This document shows, one piece after another, positions 34,935 to 47,090 of a stretch of DNA of 64,000 bases (its first letter is position 1; every line of letters starts with the position of its first letter). This DNA comes from Agrypnia vestita (taxonomy: Eukaryota > Arthropoda > Insecta > Trichoptera > Phryganeidae). Both the position numbers and the translations under genes were made by a program. The stretch lies in the NCBI GenBank assembly GCA_016648135.1, contig JADDOH010002554.1, positions 1 to 64,000 of the forward strand, written 5' to 3'. A model generated the notes under the pieces. The model did no database searches and was not told the DNA's origin. It was given only the letters and a program-made list of their open reading frames with translations.

Positions 34935-37697
34935 ATATAGTGAAACAAGTTCTCAAATATAAGTGGAAAAAAACAAAGTTGATTGTTTATTTCATTATTT
35001 GTTCACAGTTAATATTGATCTGCCACATATATTTTTAAAACGATTTACATATTGTAAATTATTTACAAAAAATCTACCTATAAAAATAATAGTGTGACCA
35101 CAGTAACTCGTTCTCAAAACTTTATTTTACCAACAGTCTGCTTTACCAATATCATCAGAGTAAGCTCAAATATTTTCATCTGATTTTGATCTATACAGAT
35201 ATCTTACATTTTTAGCGAGACTTGTATTTTTTCTTTGGAAGCAATAATACTTTTATAGCTGTTACAAATAACATTTAATAGAACCTAAATGGTGCCAGTT
35301 TTTTTGCTATAAAGTCTGTCCATTGTATTAAACAGAAAACATTAATACAACCAGCTAATTAATATTAATAAAAAGGAAACACTTAAGGAATACAACCAAT
35401 ATTTATTGAATAATCAACAAGTTTTAGTGCCAATGATTTTAATTAAAGGGTTTTCTTTTAATTAATAATAATAATAATGCTACAACATAGTTAATTTGCA
35501 ATTATTGAAGAAGTCGTATTAATTTTTCAAGGAAATCTTTATTTTATTAATGTCGGAAGCGGTTTAACAGAACATGGCTACTTGATAATGAAAACAAATT
35601 AGAAAAATCACTTAAAATAGACATAATTAATCTCGAATCCGGATTTTATTGCCGTTAGACTGTTTATCAATTAATATTTTTCATAATTCTAATAATCATT
35701 AGATGTTTACGATTTTTGAGATTTTAAATTTAAAAATTTTCTGTTTATATACCTAATGCATAATCGAGTTGCGGTGGAATCGATTTTTGAAATTATGAAA
35801 ATTTACAAAAATTGGAAAAGTTTTGCAAAATTAAATTTACTGTTTGTCAGCCAACCAAAAAATCAAAATTGTGGAAAATAATTCTGTGTTCAAGCAAAAC
35901 TCTGCTCCAATTATAAAATATTATAAACGCCAGTAAATTTTAAAAATACATTTAAGTGTACAGTGAGTGTATCTTAATTAATTTCTGTACTATACTCATT
36001 TTCCCTTCCATGTTACTTATTGCCTTATAAAATAAAAAAGTATACACCAAAATCAGACGATAATTATGTTTTTTCTTTTTTAATGAATAGTGAAATTGCA
36101 GATTTCAATGTGTAGTTCTATGATATTGAAAATAAATTTAATTAATCCACTAGAATGATATACAGAAATAAACTGTATATCTATTTTATTTCTTTATTTA
36201 ATTTGTTTTACAAATTGTAGATTACTACGACGCCGACGCGACGTGATTGGTAACAGTCTACCGACAGTAGAAACTTCCGGATGCGAGTCCCAGTGGTAAC
36301 ATTATTTTTTCGACAAATATTTTTTTCTATATATCTTGTAAATGAAACTAATTAGTTTTAATACAGCTGGACCTCGGTGTACGTCTTTAATCCATTCCAG
36401 ATCATTGGACCTTTACCAATCCAATTTTTCCCATAAGAAATAAAGGGATTGATTGACTTAAAAAAAGAAACACTGCCCTCATATTAAAATACAAAATCCT
36501 TTAAATGAGGACTAAAGCAAATTTAATTTTCTTTTTTCAGTCTCTTTTTCCTACTTAGACCTGATTGAGAATCACCGGGAAAACCTGGTGACGTTTGAAG
36601 TAAACGCTTTGACGTTTAATTAAAATCTTTAATAAATATGAAACGTGATTTGGTCTGGTCACTCCAGACAATGCTATTACGGCTTATTTGGGATATACTT
36701 CTCTGCCAAGTTTTTTTTAATAAACATTAATTTGTCAAAAAATTTCTGAATTAATGAAATAGGGGAATTAGACTCGTGACGAAAGAGGACCTAACCGCGC
36801 ACCACTTAACGCACGCAAGTCGTACTCCAAACAATGATCTTACATCAAACAAAAATTTCGCGTTCAAAAGGGACGTATGTCAAGCTTGATTTATTCCAAA
36901 GCTGACGCACAACGCGTAATCATTATTTAGAAAAAAACTTTGTTAAATTTGTGCACCCCGGATTTTTCACTATGTAAAGGTTGTAATTCCCTGCAAAGCA
37001 CTGTCGCTACACCTCCACTGCCTAGTTATAGTCTGTGGAAACTCGCCACGTAAGGAACTTCGCGGTAAAAGCTCGCGCCTCTACGAACCAAATGTCAGTG
37101 TAATTAGCATTGTACATTTAATTCTCGCATTTAAATACAATTATTTTTAATAATTGATTCATTTAAACGACGCATGATTAATATGATTTCCCATACCTCT
37201 AAATTTCGAAATAAATCTTTCGTCTTAACTTAGTTTTTATCGTCATCCTTTATCAATTTAAATGTAAATTCAGTTGGAGATTCTCAATTAGTTTTAAAAC
37301 AAGACAACTAATTATTTGTTTGAATTTCAAATACATTTATTTAAAACATATATCGATAATTATTATTACATGTATCTATAAATAGTTATCGTTTAACCTT
37401 CTACCACATTTATATTAAAAACAGTGTGGCACCTTATCTTGTGTGAATTCTCATATAAATAAATGTAACATACTAGTACCCCATATCACTTTTCGAGAGA
37501 ATTCGGTTATTAATATATATGTCACATAAAAATGTGAATTTAAATGTGAAATTCATATTTTTATGGACACAAAATTGAAATCGTAGCATCGTGTTAAATA
37601 TTTGGTGTTAGTGAAAGAAAAAAGACAGTGAATGGTTTATTTAGAAAACTCTTTGATAGAAGTCGTCACCAGCTTACCGCGGTCTGTAGATACAGAC

Positions 37698-37734
37698 ATG
37701 AAGCAATCTAGACGACGCAAGCAACCGGACAATG
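37698..37734 (+). other. Possible short first coding exon (MKQSRRRKQPDN)
   Basis: ATG AAG CAA TCT AGA CGA CGC AAG..., twelve codons plus one base, lie before GTAAAC. The RRKQ stretch directly after a start recalls N-termini of zinc-finger repressors (ZEB, Spalt, FOG types). No partner exon is seen. It would belong to another gene nested in the ankyrin intron, or be chance. Confidence 0.22.
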
Positions 37735-37811
37735 GTAAACATTTTATTACTAATTTTTTATGTAATTTCTTCTTCAAATATAGAAAATATATTTTGTGGT
37801 GACATAATTAT

Positions 37812-38043
37812 AATTTATATAAATTAACTTTGTAAACACCATTTATTTATTGAAAAAATTCAACATGTTTCGAAGCCAATGGCTTCTTCGTCAGGATAAC
37901 AATAATTAAATTTAAAAATCGAAGTATAGATCAAAATATTAAAAAGCTATATATTTTTTTGAAGACGAAGAAGCCATTGGCTTCGAAACATGTTGAATTT
38001 TTCAATAAATAAGTGGTGTTTACAAAGTTAATTTATATAAATT
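37812..38043. mobile_element. Penelope-like foldback with hammerhead-like cores
   Basis: Arms 37812-37892 and 37964-38043 (AATTTATATAAATTAACTTTG...) are nearly identical complements of about 80 bp. Minus strand of the left arm: CTGACGA (37894-37888), AAGCC-ATT-GGCTT hairpin, GAAAC (37871-37867). The right arm on + has GAAGACGA instead of CTGACGA but keeps the hairpin and GAAAC (37985-37989). Its outer end recurs in the insert at 50675-50752. Confidence 0.75.
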
Positions 38044-38592
38044 AAATTTTTATATAATTGTTATTTTATCAACCCTACTTTACTTTCATTGGAAAATATT
38101 TCGTTATTATTAGAGTATGAGTGGTATACTCGCATACATAGAACATGCATAGTAATTTTAATTTTTAATTTTTAATTTTTTAAATTTTAATCTGTTTAAT
38201 TTTTCAACGGGAATATTTACTACTCATAATGATCAATTTTAAATATATATACTGTGTAGTGGACCAAAATTATAATGGATTTTATTTCAGCTTTTTAAAA
38301 TGTCACCGCAAAAATCGATTCCACCGTTTTATAGTACACAATAACATATAGATATATTATAATACAAGGTATTATACTATAATATCTATGTGTTATACAG
38401 ATATATAACATTGTTCTAAAGATCAATATTATTGATATATAACTATATAACTAAGGTAATTAAAAAAAACTAAGATATATAGTATTATAATACCTAATAT
38501 TATATTATAATACTAGTTCTGTTACACCTGTTTATGGTACACTGTCGCTTGCTACTGTTCGATCCATCAGCCATATAGATATTTTCATACAC

Positions 38593-38743
38593 TAAGGCCC
38601 GAATTCAGAATCAACACTTATTTAAAAATTTGATTTAAAGATTAAGGACCCCTTAAAAGTTTAATTTTCAGTACAAAATAACACTATTAGGGTGTACCTT
38701 GATCTTTAAATCATTTAAGTATTGACTCTTAATTCGGGCCTTA
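38593..38743. mobile_element. 151-bp MITE
   Basis: The outer inverted repeat is TAAGGCCCGAATT / AATTCGGGCCTTA, followed inward by CAGAATCAACACTTATTT against AAGTATTGACTCTT and by GATTTAAAGATTAAGG against CTTGATCTTTAAATC. Almost the whole element can fold. Confidence 0.8.
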
Positions 38744-39936
38744 ACACAATATTTTTAATGAATTAATAAATTGTTTTGATATAATTTATGCCAGGATTCT
38801 AATTTAGGCGCTCGAAAAAACGTTTTATTTTTTATTTTTTTATGAGATTTTGATAACGATATTGATGTAGGGTTTGTTTGGTTTAATAAATACACTCTTG
38901 AAATATATTTAAGAAAAATATTACATATTTTATGCACTTTTAACTTACAAATACACCATTTGAATACAACGCCTCGATGGGTCTGCGCTCGTGTTGAAAT
39001 TTCAAAAATGGGCCATTTAAAACAGAAAAAAATTGACTTTTTAGGTTCAATATATCACTAGCAACCGGCTGAACTAGAACTTTTAATGTACATGCAAAAA
39101 TAACAAAATGGTGGCGACAAAAAGGGAAGAAAAAAAATGTTTTTTCATTACTTTTTACAAAAAAAATTGTAAAAATCAAAAATTTTTAAATTATTCTAGT
39201 TGTGTCAATTGTCATAGGTGTACAAAATAGGTGTAAAATTTCATAAAAATCGGTTCAGTAATTTTGGAAATTTTAGCACAAAGCGGTGTAAAAAAAATAG
39301 TTTAGAGATAAACGCGTTCAAAGTTTTTGTAAAGGAAAGATCACAAAATAATTAACTTACGCTTAATCAGAGACGCCCGCGCCATACAAAATGTCTTCCC
39401 ACCGTTCCAAAAGATCATTTTGCCTATTCGATTTTCGAAATTCGATTTTTTCAAAGTTTCAAAGTAGAATCCTGCCTTCGAGCGGTAATGAGTATTTCAT
39501 TTTTTGTAGTTACACCGAATTGACACTAGGCAGTCGATATTAAATTAAAAGCAAACAATTTGTAGGTAAATTTTCAAATAAACTCTATTTTCAATTTATT
39601 CGATAAATCCACATTGATCATATTTCAAGTTACAACAGGAAGTCGGAATATATTTTGTGGTCTAATCATTTAGCTTAGCGATATCTAAAATAAAAATCGT
39701 TTCATTGTTTATTAAGTGGACGGCTTTTCAAATGGTGTTGTTCCAATCGATAGTATGGGAGCCAGACACGGCAACAGACACAAAGGCCAAGTGTGTATGG
39801 AAGGTTAATGCCATCAATTATAACTATTATAATAATTCATGTTTGTCAATTTAATACCATAGATTCTTCCAGAAAATATATGTATTTTATTAGTTACATT
39901 TTTTCGTTTTTGAAGGCATATATTATACAGATGTTT

Positions 39937-40096
39937 CATAACTAGTAGCAAAAACTTTACAGATGGACTCATACCTTGACAATAATGAGTCGAAAATGTT
40001 CAAGCAACCACGACCTAATATCAGTAATTATGGAGATACGCAATATCAAAGTTTGCATTTTTTTCAATATTTTTGACACATTTTTTGCAAAAAAGC
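39937..40096. repeat. Half copy of the TACAGGGT MITE family
   Basis: ACTAGTAGCAAAAACTTTACAG, AATGAGTCGAAAATGTTCAAGC and GGAGATACGCAATATCAAAG match one arm of the family at 4368-4975; the other arm is absent. Confidence 0.7.
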
Positions 40097-40097
40097 A

Positions 40098-40680
40098 GAT
40101 CGGTCAAAAGGTGTAGATTTGTACAAAAAATATATCTGGGGGAGGGGGTGTGGTAGAGAGGGAAGGGGAAATGTCGCCTGTATTGCCCACCTATTCCAAA
40201 AGAATAAGTTTCCAAATTTTGAGTCCGATCGGTCGAACGGTATAGATTTGCATTGAAAATATATTAGGGGGAGGGGAAATAGTAAAAAGGGAGGGGATAA
40301 TGTCACTTATGTTACCCGCTGGGTCCTAAATAATAAGTTTCCAAATTTTGAGTCCGATCGTCGAACCGTACCTACAGATTTGCATTGAAAATATATCAGG
40401 GTGAGAGGATGGGGTAAAAGGGAAGGAGGAAATGTCGCCTTTGTAACCCGCCGGGTCTTATAGAATAAGTTTCCAAATTTTAAGTCCGATCGCCGAACGG
40501 TACAGATTTGCATTGAAAATATATCAGGGGGATGGGAAGGGGTAAAAGGGGATGGAAAATATCGCCTATGTTATCCGCCGGGTCCTAAAGAACGAGTATG
40601 CAAAACTTGAGTCGAATCGGACAAACGGTGTAGATTTGTATAGCGAACAGACAGACAGACATGGAGTTTTATAGGTATAG
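40098..40680. repeat. ~125-bp tandem repeat, about four and a half units
   Basis: Each unit holds CCGATCG..GAACGGT, AGATTTGCATTGAAAATATAT, a G-rich block (GGGGGAGGGG), AATGTCGCCT, ACCCGC.GGGTC and AATAAGTTTCCAAATTTTGAGT. It ends at GCGAACAGACAGACAGACAT and TTTTATAGGTATAGAT, a tail I associate with insect SINE or LINE 3' ends. Confidence 0.85.
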
Positions 40681-43600
40681 ATAAATAATAATATTTTTTT
40701 AAAGTAGCCAAAATCGGTTTTTTTCACACACGTCTACTAATTTCTTCACAGTAATATAAATATTGACATTTGACGTTTCTCTATTTTTGAGTGTTGAGTG
40801 ACTATAATAACATTATTGTTATTTTCAGAACACTGCCAAAATGTGAACAGAAATGAAGTTTTTACCTGCCTTCGACTTTCAAAAAAAAACTGTAAAGCCT
40901 TTTGATTGCCGAATTAGTATAGTTTGGTATTAGTTGGAATTGGTGTAATAATAATACAAAGTATTTATTTCTATACATTAACGTGAAACAGCGCCCAGTC
41001 TTGCGCTTCGAACGTACTCTGAACGTTATCAGTACCGCCAATCTAATATTATTAATGTCATTAATAACAAAGGCAGTTTTTATCGGTACCTGAATACGCT
41101 TTATATGGCAACTCTCAAGCTGGCTTACAAAAAGTTTTCTTGTACGCTCATTCACGGGGTAAGTTCAGTAATTTAATAACCCGTACAGAAGTCGGACTCA
41201 AACTCAAACATATTTTGAAAATTCGAAATGAAAATAAGTCCCATTAATACTTTCAAACTCTACGTAATTTTATTTTTCTATTTTAAATATATCATTTTCG
41301 AGTTTGTTTCATTTTTCATTTCGAACTCGTGCCATGTTTTTGTGTAAAGTGCCCTTGAGGTAAGTTCTCACGAAAACGGCACTATATAAATCATCCAAAC
41401 ACAAATTTTCTATTATATAATAATTTCGTTGTCTGTCTGCCCCGTAAGTCCGTAACTTCCTGGAATTTCATGGTCAAAAAACTAAATGGCTGGAGAGACT
41501 CGAACTAGACGACATAACCACCATCGCTTCTCCGTGACCCGTCAAAAATATAGTATAATATATACTACACATTGTAAAATCAGGGCTTACCTAAGACGCA
41601 AACCATTCATTTACGCCTCCCCCGTGATTTTTCACGAGTGTGCGTCTAGTAAATAAATAAATATAAAAAGTGTTTCCTTAAACGTTCGCTAGTGGGATCC
41701 ACATATCATAGTCGTTTGATCCCAGTCGAGGACCTGGTTTTGGTCGCAGTGTTCTTACACAGAAGATGCTTCTCCTTGATCATGATCGATGCCTTGATGA
41801 ATTCGAGGATGAATACCTACCCTCCTTTGTCACTTAATCACCACAATGAGTCGCTAAACTACACATCGAAATGACAGATGTTTCTCGTGCCAAATCTTTA
41901 TTGCATGCGGTTAATTTTACAAAAGTCCGATAGAGCGCCAGTTGTCACCTTATACCATACAAAACTATTGAGGCGACATTCTCTTGATGTCTAATGTCTA
42001 GATAAAATGTTAATTAATTTATAAGTTTACCGGCGATGGCGGCCAGAACAATATTATTTATAACATTTAATTAATAAACATTATCTTTGTTTAATTTTCG
42101 CCCAAATAAAAGTTTTCCTATGCTCTAAAAATAGAGACCATTCTCCATTCGTGTTTACAGCTACTTAATGTGACAGCTAATTTTGATCATTTGAGAATTG
42201 TTCGTTTTATGGAAGATCCGATTTCTTACAGAGATTCCGCACGCACAGTGCTGGGTGAGCTAGGTCTAAACAGAGATAGTGGTGTGATTTTGTATTACCT
42301 ATGGAATCATTCATGTAAGCGAAATGAATAACTTACAATCATTACAGTTCCCAACGGAAATATTCCAAAATTGCTTTTAAAAAAGCATCAAATTTCTATG
42401 TTTAATCAAGACTACAATCGTCATCAAACTCAAATTCACCGTTTACACCATCCCTGAGAAAATATATATTTTCTAATACTTTCCTTCCTGGTTGGTGTAA
42501 CTTAATAAATATCCATAATAATGATCTTATATTACCAGCCCGCCGGAGAACCAAAAATTATAACGCACAATACCGCGTAATATCTACACCGAAAAAATAT
42601 CTTCTCATTTATAAAATTAGAACTTACACCTATCTGAACATCAAATATGATAGACAGACTTGAAAGTGGATATTGTAATTTGTAGCAATTCTGGTACAAG
42701 ATCATTTATTTTTACTTATCAAAATACGAGTATTTCTGGGGGATGGAAAAGTATAGATTACTGCTCTTTTCTGTTCTAGCGCACAAATTGTATTTCGCGC
42801 ATGCTTATAGAAGGGACATGTTCTAATATCTGACCTAACTGACATGTTAAAATAAGTCCCGCGATCATCTGATTCTGAACCCCGATACCTCCAACCCTCG
42901 CATCATATGTATATTATTTTCTGCGCAATCCTCTCCTTTATAATAAATTACACACTACACACACATGCTAATCCGCTAGCTGTTGAGACACAATGTAGAG
43001 TGTACAGTTGAGATAAAACGGCGTAAAAATTCAAGACAACGTTTCAATTAACGACACAATTAAAAGTAGCCATCTTGCTGGAATTCACGTTCCGGAGCCA
43101 TAAATGCACACCATTGGAATTAAATTAATTTAAATTATTTTATTATCAAACGCGAAAATTGGTAATTAACTAAAATTTTACTTAAATTAAATATTCAATA
43201 TTAATTCATAGTTAACTCTTGTAACTAGTGTTTAAAACCCGTTCTAGGACGTCGTTTAAGCGTGGCTTTTTTAACTAGAACTTCATCCATAAATTTAAAT
43301 ACCAAAATCACTTTTTAATTACCAACGTCTAAACCTTTGACGTTTTTACTATGAATAATGATCGTTTTGAACCAAACGGTATTTTTTTTAAAATAAAAAA
43401 CTTTTAATCGTGTTGGTAGTAATTAATTAATAATTACACACCACCTATGCAATATTCCTATCAGAAATATGATGGTTTTTTAATTTTAAATAAAATTACA
43501 ATGTAAATTGACCTTTTTGTTTACTTTTATTATAAAAAATGCACCTACACCATAAAAATACCTCGTATCCAAATTTCAAAGGACACGTCACTTCATTGAA

Positions 43601-44216
43601 ATGTATCAGTTCTCCTACGTGTGACATACATGACAATATCGGGAATTTATAATTAGGTACATTATAAGATTAAATACTTTCGATTTTCTTTTGCGTCTTC
43701 GTTCTCCATTCTTCAGTGCAGCAAGTATGTATAATAAGTTTTACGATTCTCACAATTTCTAAAGTACAAATTAGTGTATACATATTATGTAAGTACAGCG
43801 GCGTACATTTAGTACTCGTATTTTGAAATAAGGTATACTCATCTCGAACTTCTACCAAAAAAATCTAAATAAATTATGTATCTCGTAATTACTATCATAT
43901 TATTCAGATTTTCATGTATCGTGATATTCGGTCCGATGAATATTTTTAATTTCGCTTCTTTTTCCAAAATATATGTTTAATTGCTACTCTGCTATACATG
44001 TTGAACGTATTGAGTGAATGCATCTGGTGGGTGCTTTATAATTTTTGTGTTACAATTTTTAACATAGAATATGTTTTTTGGTAGGCTTTATTAGTTTAAT
44101 GCGCCACAGAACTTCGTTATTAAAGAGCATTAAGAATTTTCATCTAATATAAGATGAGGTGGAGTAAACCAGAAAGAAATATTCCGAAGAGGTATTTTTT
44201 TAAGCTTGTTAAAAGT

Positions 44217-45136
44217 ATTGTCGCGGGATCACGGCGGTGAGAGACAAATGAAATATTTAAAATTAATTAAAGTTTTATTTTATGCATACTCACTGGACAC
44301 AAACTTGATTGTAATCGCAAATGAAATTAGTGAAAATGAAATTTTCACTAATTATCACTATCGAGAGACTTCCACTTGTCTGTGGGATAATTTACTAAGT
44401 TTTCCAGAATATTCGCACATCTGTAATCGCATTTGTTCACCATCGTACGCCTGGAACGTACTCTCCTAATCTATTTTCGCTGGTTGTTAATTATTCGCAC
44501 AAGTCGCCGTTTCATTTCTATGGGCTCGCCGAACTGTCATAATAAAACTATCGGTGCAATGGCCGTTTCGAGTTTCCAGACCTTTCGCGAATTTAGTCGA
44601 AATTTCCGCCGTTTATCTAGATCCTTCTAGTAATTTCCAATTCACTGTAAAACACAGAGAGAGTGAGAGCAAGGATCCTGGCTGCCGAGATGAGTTTTCT
44701 AAGGGGGGTAGCGGGAGTCATACTGATGGAATGAGCGAAAAGTGCCGACATAAGGCGCACACTCGGCATGGAGCCCCTATTCCTACATATAGAAAAATCA
44801 CAAAAAGATGATATGGACATATGCTAAGAATGCCAGAGGAACGAATACCAAGAAGAATCCTCTTGGCAACCCTGGAAGAATGATGACTGGTGGGTCGCCC
44901 CAGAACAAGCTGGGAGAAACAAAAAAAAATGTGTATGAAAACAGAATGCGTCTGAACTGGTTGACTCATGCGGAAGCCGCGCAAGAAGGGGGAATATAGC
45001 AGCACCCTGTCGAGTCTTTGGGCCCACGACCTTACTAGGACAAGGAGATGAAGATGATGACGATGACTGTTTAACGTCCAGAATGCTGGGAAATCTTCGA
45101 TAAATGTAATTTTTGTGTTTCTACAGTCTCGCGACA
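44217..45136 (+). mobile_element. Composite repeat with short inverted ends
   Basis: ATTGTCGCGGG at 44219 and CTCGCGACAAT at 45125 are inverted. The left half (to about 44660) resembles the LTR-like units of 31384-32740, the right half is a LINE tail. It may be one chimeric element or two adjoining remnants. Confidence 0.4.
44660..45060 (+). pseudogene. LINE 3' end
   Basis: With frameshifts and stops it reads AEMSFLRGVAGV, ADIRRTLGMEPL, LRMPEERIPRRILLATLE, then VGRPRTSWEKQ and ends in GATGATGACGATGA. This is the C-terminal tail of an RTE/L2-like reverse transcriptase, same family as 15801-16045. A more decayed relative is at 46853-47090 on the + strand. Confidence 0.75.
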
Positions 45137-46024
45137 ATATTTTTCATAAAACCTTATCGTCACCTTGATAGTACAATCGTGTATAATTTAGAATATTTAG
45201 GTAAAACTACATTTTTATATTTTATTGACATGTCAGAAAGCTCTGCACGCGCGTCAAGCCATTTTTAGTTATATTTTAGAATTATATTTCCTTTCGAATA
45301 TTTTGCGCACCGAGGGTACGCGCGTCGCGTGAGCTTTTGAACTCAGCCAACTCTCACGACGAATTATTTATTTTACCTACGATAAAACCGCCGAAAACGG
45401 TGTATTTATGTAACTAACTATATGTTATTTTCTCATCACATGTTTTCGAAAACTGAAATTCAATAAATATACTTGTCATTTTAGAATTATTTTCAGGCGT
45501 TTTCATTCGAGTCTTGGAACCCTACAAACATTTGGTCGATTCTTATTAAAAAAATAATTTAACAAACATTTTTTTTTATTATCAGTTTTTTTACATAATA
45601 TACAATATTGGAAAAAAATATTTTTATTTTAATAAATAAACGAAATACTTACTCAGTATCATAATTTAACATTCAATTTAGTAATTAAACACTGAAAATG
45701 AATAAAGCACTTAGTGTCAATAATATTTTCATTTTAAGAGACAAGGTAAAAAGCGAATATAGTCTTTTTCGCTCCTTATGTGCTATTTTACACACATTTT
45801 CATGAATATTTTCAATACTACTACACGTCGGTACCTCACGTGAGTTTAATACTAATGTTTTTATACTTTTATCCTATAAAATACTTATATCGTTTAGTGC
45901 CTTATTTATAATAAAAAATGACGCGGCACTTAATACTAATGCAATATTCTTATTAACACAGATAGGACTTAAGTGCATTATTAAATGTATTGACGAAGGT
46001 ACTAATCTGTATAGGTACTTTTAA

Positions 46025-46180
46025 AAATGTTCTTAGGTTTTTAGGGGTCGTTCAAAATCTTGTGTATAGTTTTCTGGGGTATTCTGCAGTGCATGGACCC
46101 TGCAATGGGATCCGAAACGTTGGCCAGAGAGGTCAAATATACACGGCAGAATATCCCAGAAAACTATACACAGAAGACTG
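46025..46180. mobile_element. Foldback family copy, centre partly deleted
   Basis: TGTGTATAGTTTTCTGGGGT and CCCAGAAAACTATACACAG form the arms. GGACCCTGCAATGGGATCC and GAAACGTTGG remain, but the CTGATGA and most of the left arm are missing. It is very like the mariner-embedded copy at 1031-1236. Confidence 0.8.
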
Positions 46181-46852
46181 TATACTTTTATCTTTAAAAA
46201 AATATTTTTGCACTTAGTGCTTTATTTATTTCCTATATTAAGTAAGCCATATCCTTTATTATGGTCCCCTTCTATATTTTCACCTCAAATTGACAGTTTC
46301 AGTATTAGCGCGTGGGGATCCCGGTAATTTATTTAAGCGTGAAAAAAATAAAGTTCAGTGCCCTTCATCAATTTTTTTCAGTAATGTTTGGGAGTTTTAA
46401 GGAAAAGTTCCTAAAATAGAACCTCGACACCAATCTGTTGAAAGTTTCAAAAGAAAATTATTTAGTTTGTTGACTTGACCACGCGTTTAAATATTTTCTC
46501 TTTTTAGCACATTTAATATTTAATCTTAAACAGCGGAAATAGCGGAAGACTTTTCTGTTTTTCTTAACGGCTTTTGAAATCAACCAATGAGCCTAGAATT
46601 TAGGCGATATTTTTTTAAATATATCTACAATCAGAAAAAAAATGATTTAAAATTGAACTTTTTGAATTGAAATTGAAATTCATAAATTTTGTAGCAAGAT
46701 GCGGGAAGGTGAAACAGATCGATGAATCGGAGCGGTGTATTATTTTGCATTCGTTATATAATCCAGTGATAACAATGGCGAGAAGTGTCATGCGCAAACT
46801 AACTGTTTAAATCTGTGCTTAAATCCACTTTAATTTATGGATAACCAAATAT

Positions 46853-47090
46853 GGGTTCTTACGGAAAGAGCCCAGACTGCCGAAATGAGTTTGTAATAGA
46901 AGTAGCAGAAATAATACAACTTACTGGACCAAATGAGAAGTTAGGGAGACACTCGGAGTAGAGCCACTTACGTAAGAATGGTTCGGACACGTCTTACTAG
47001 AGGAGTGACTATCTAAATGTACCTTCTTGGCAACTCTATAGGGAAGAGGGGACAGACAACATAAATATATTTCAGAAGTTGGAAGTTACT
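46853..47090 (+). pseudogene. Decayed LINE 3' end
   Basis: Words GACTGCCGAAATGAGTTT, GGAGTAGAGCCACTTACG and CTTCTTGGCAACTCTA follow the order of the family at 44660-45060 (CTGCCGAGATGAGTTTTC, GGCATGGAGCCCC, CCTCTTGGCAACCCTG). No open frame survives. Confidence 0.6.

Noticed and set aside
36363..36450. Pogo-type MITE
   Set aside because: Only one end with typical words is visible; I found no inverted partner, so it is mentioned in the intron description only.
44718..45137. 139-codon minus-strand frame
   Set aside because: It is the antisense of a recognisable + strand LINE tail.
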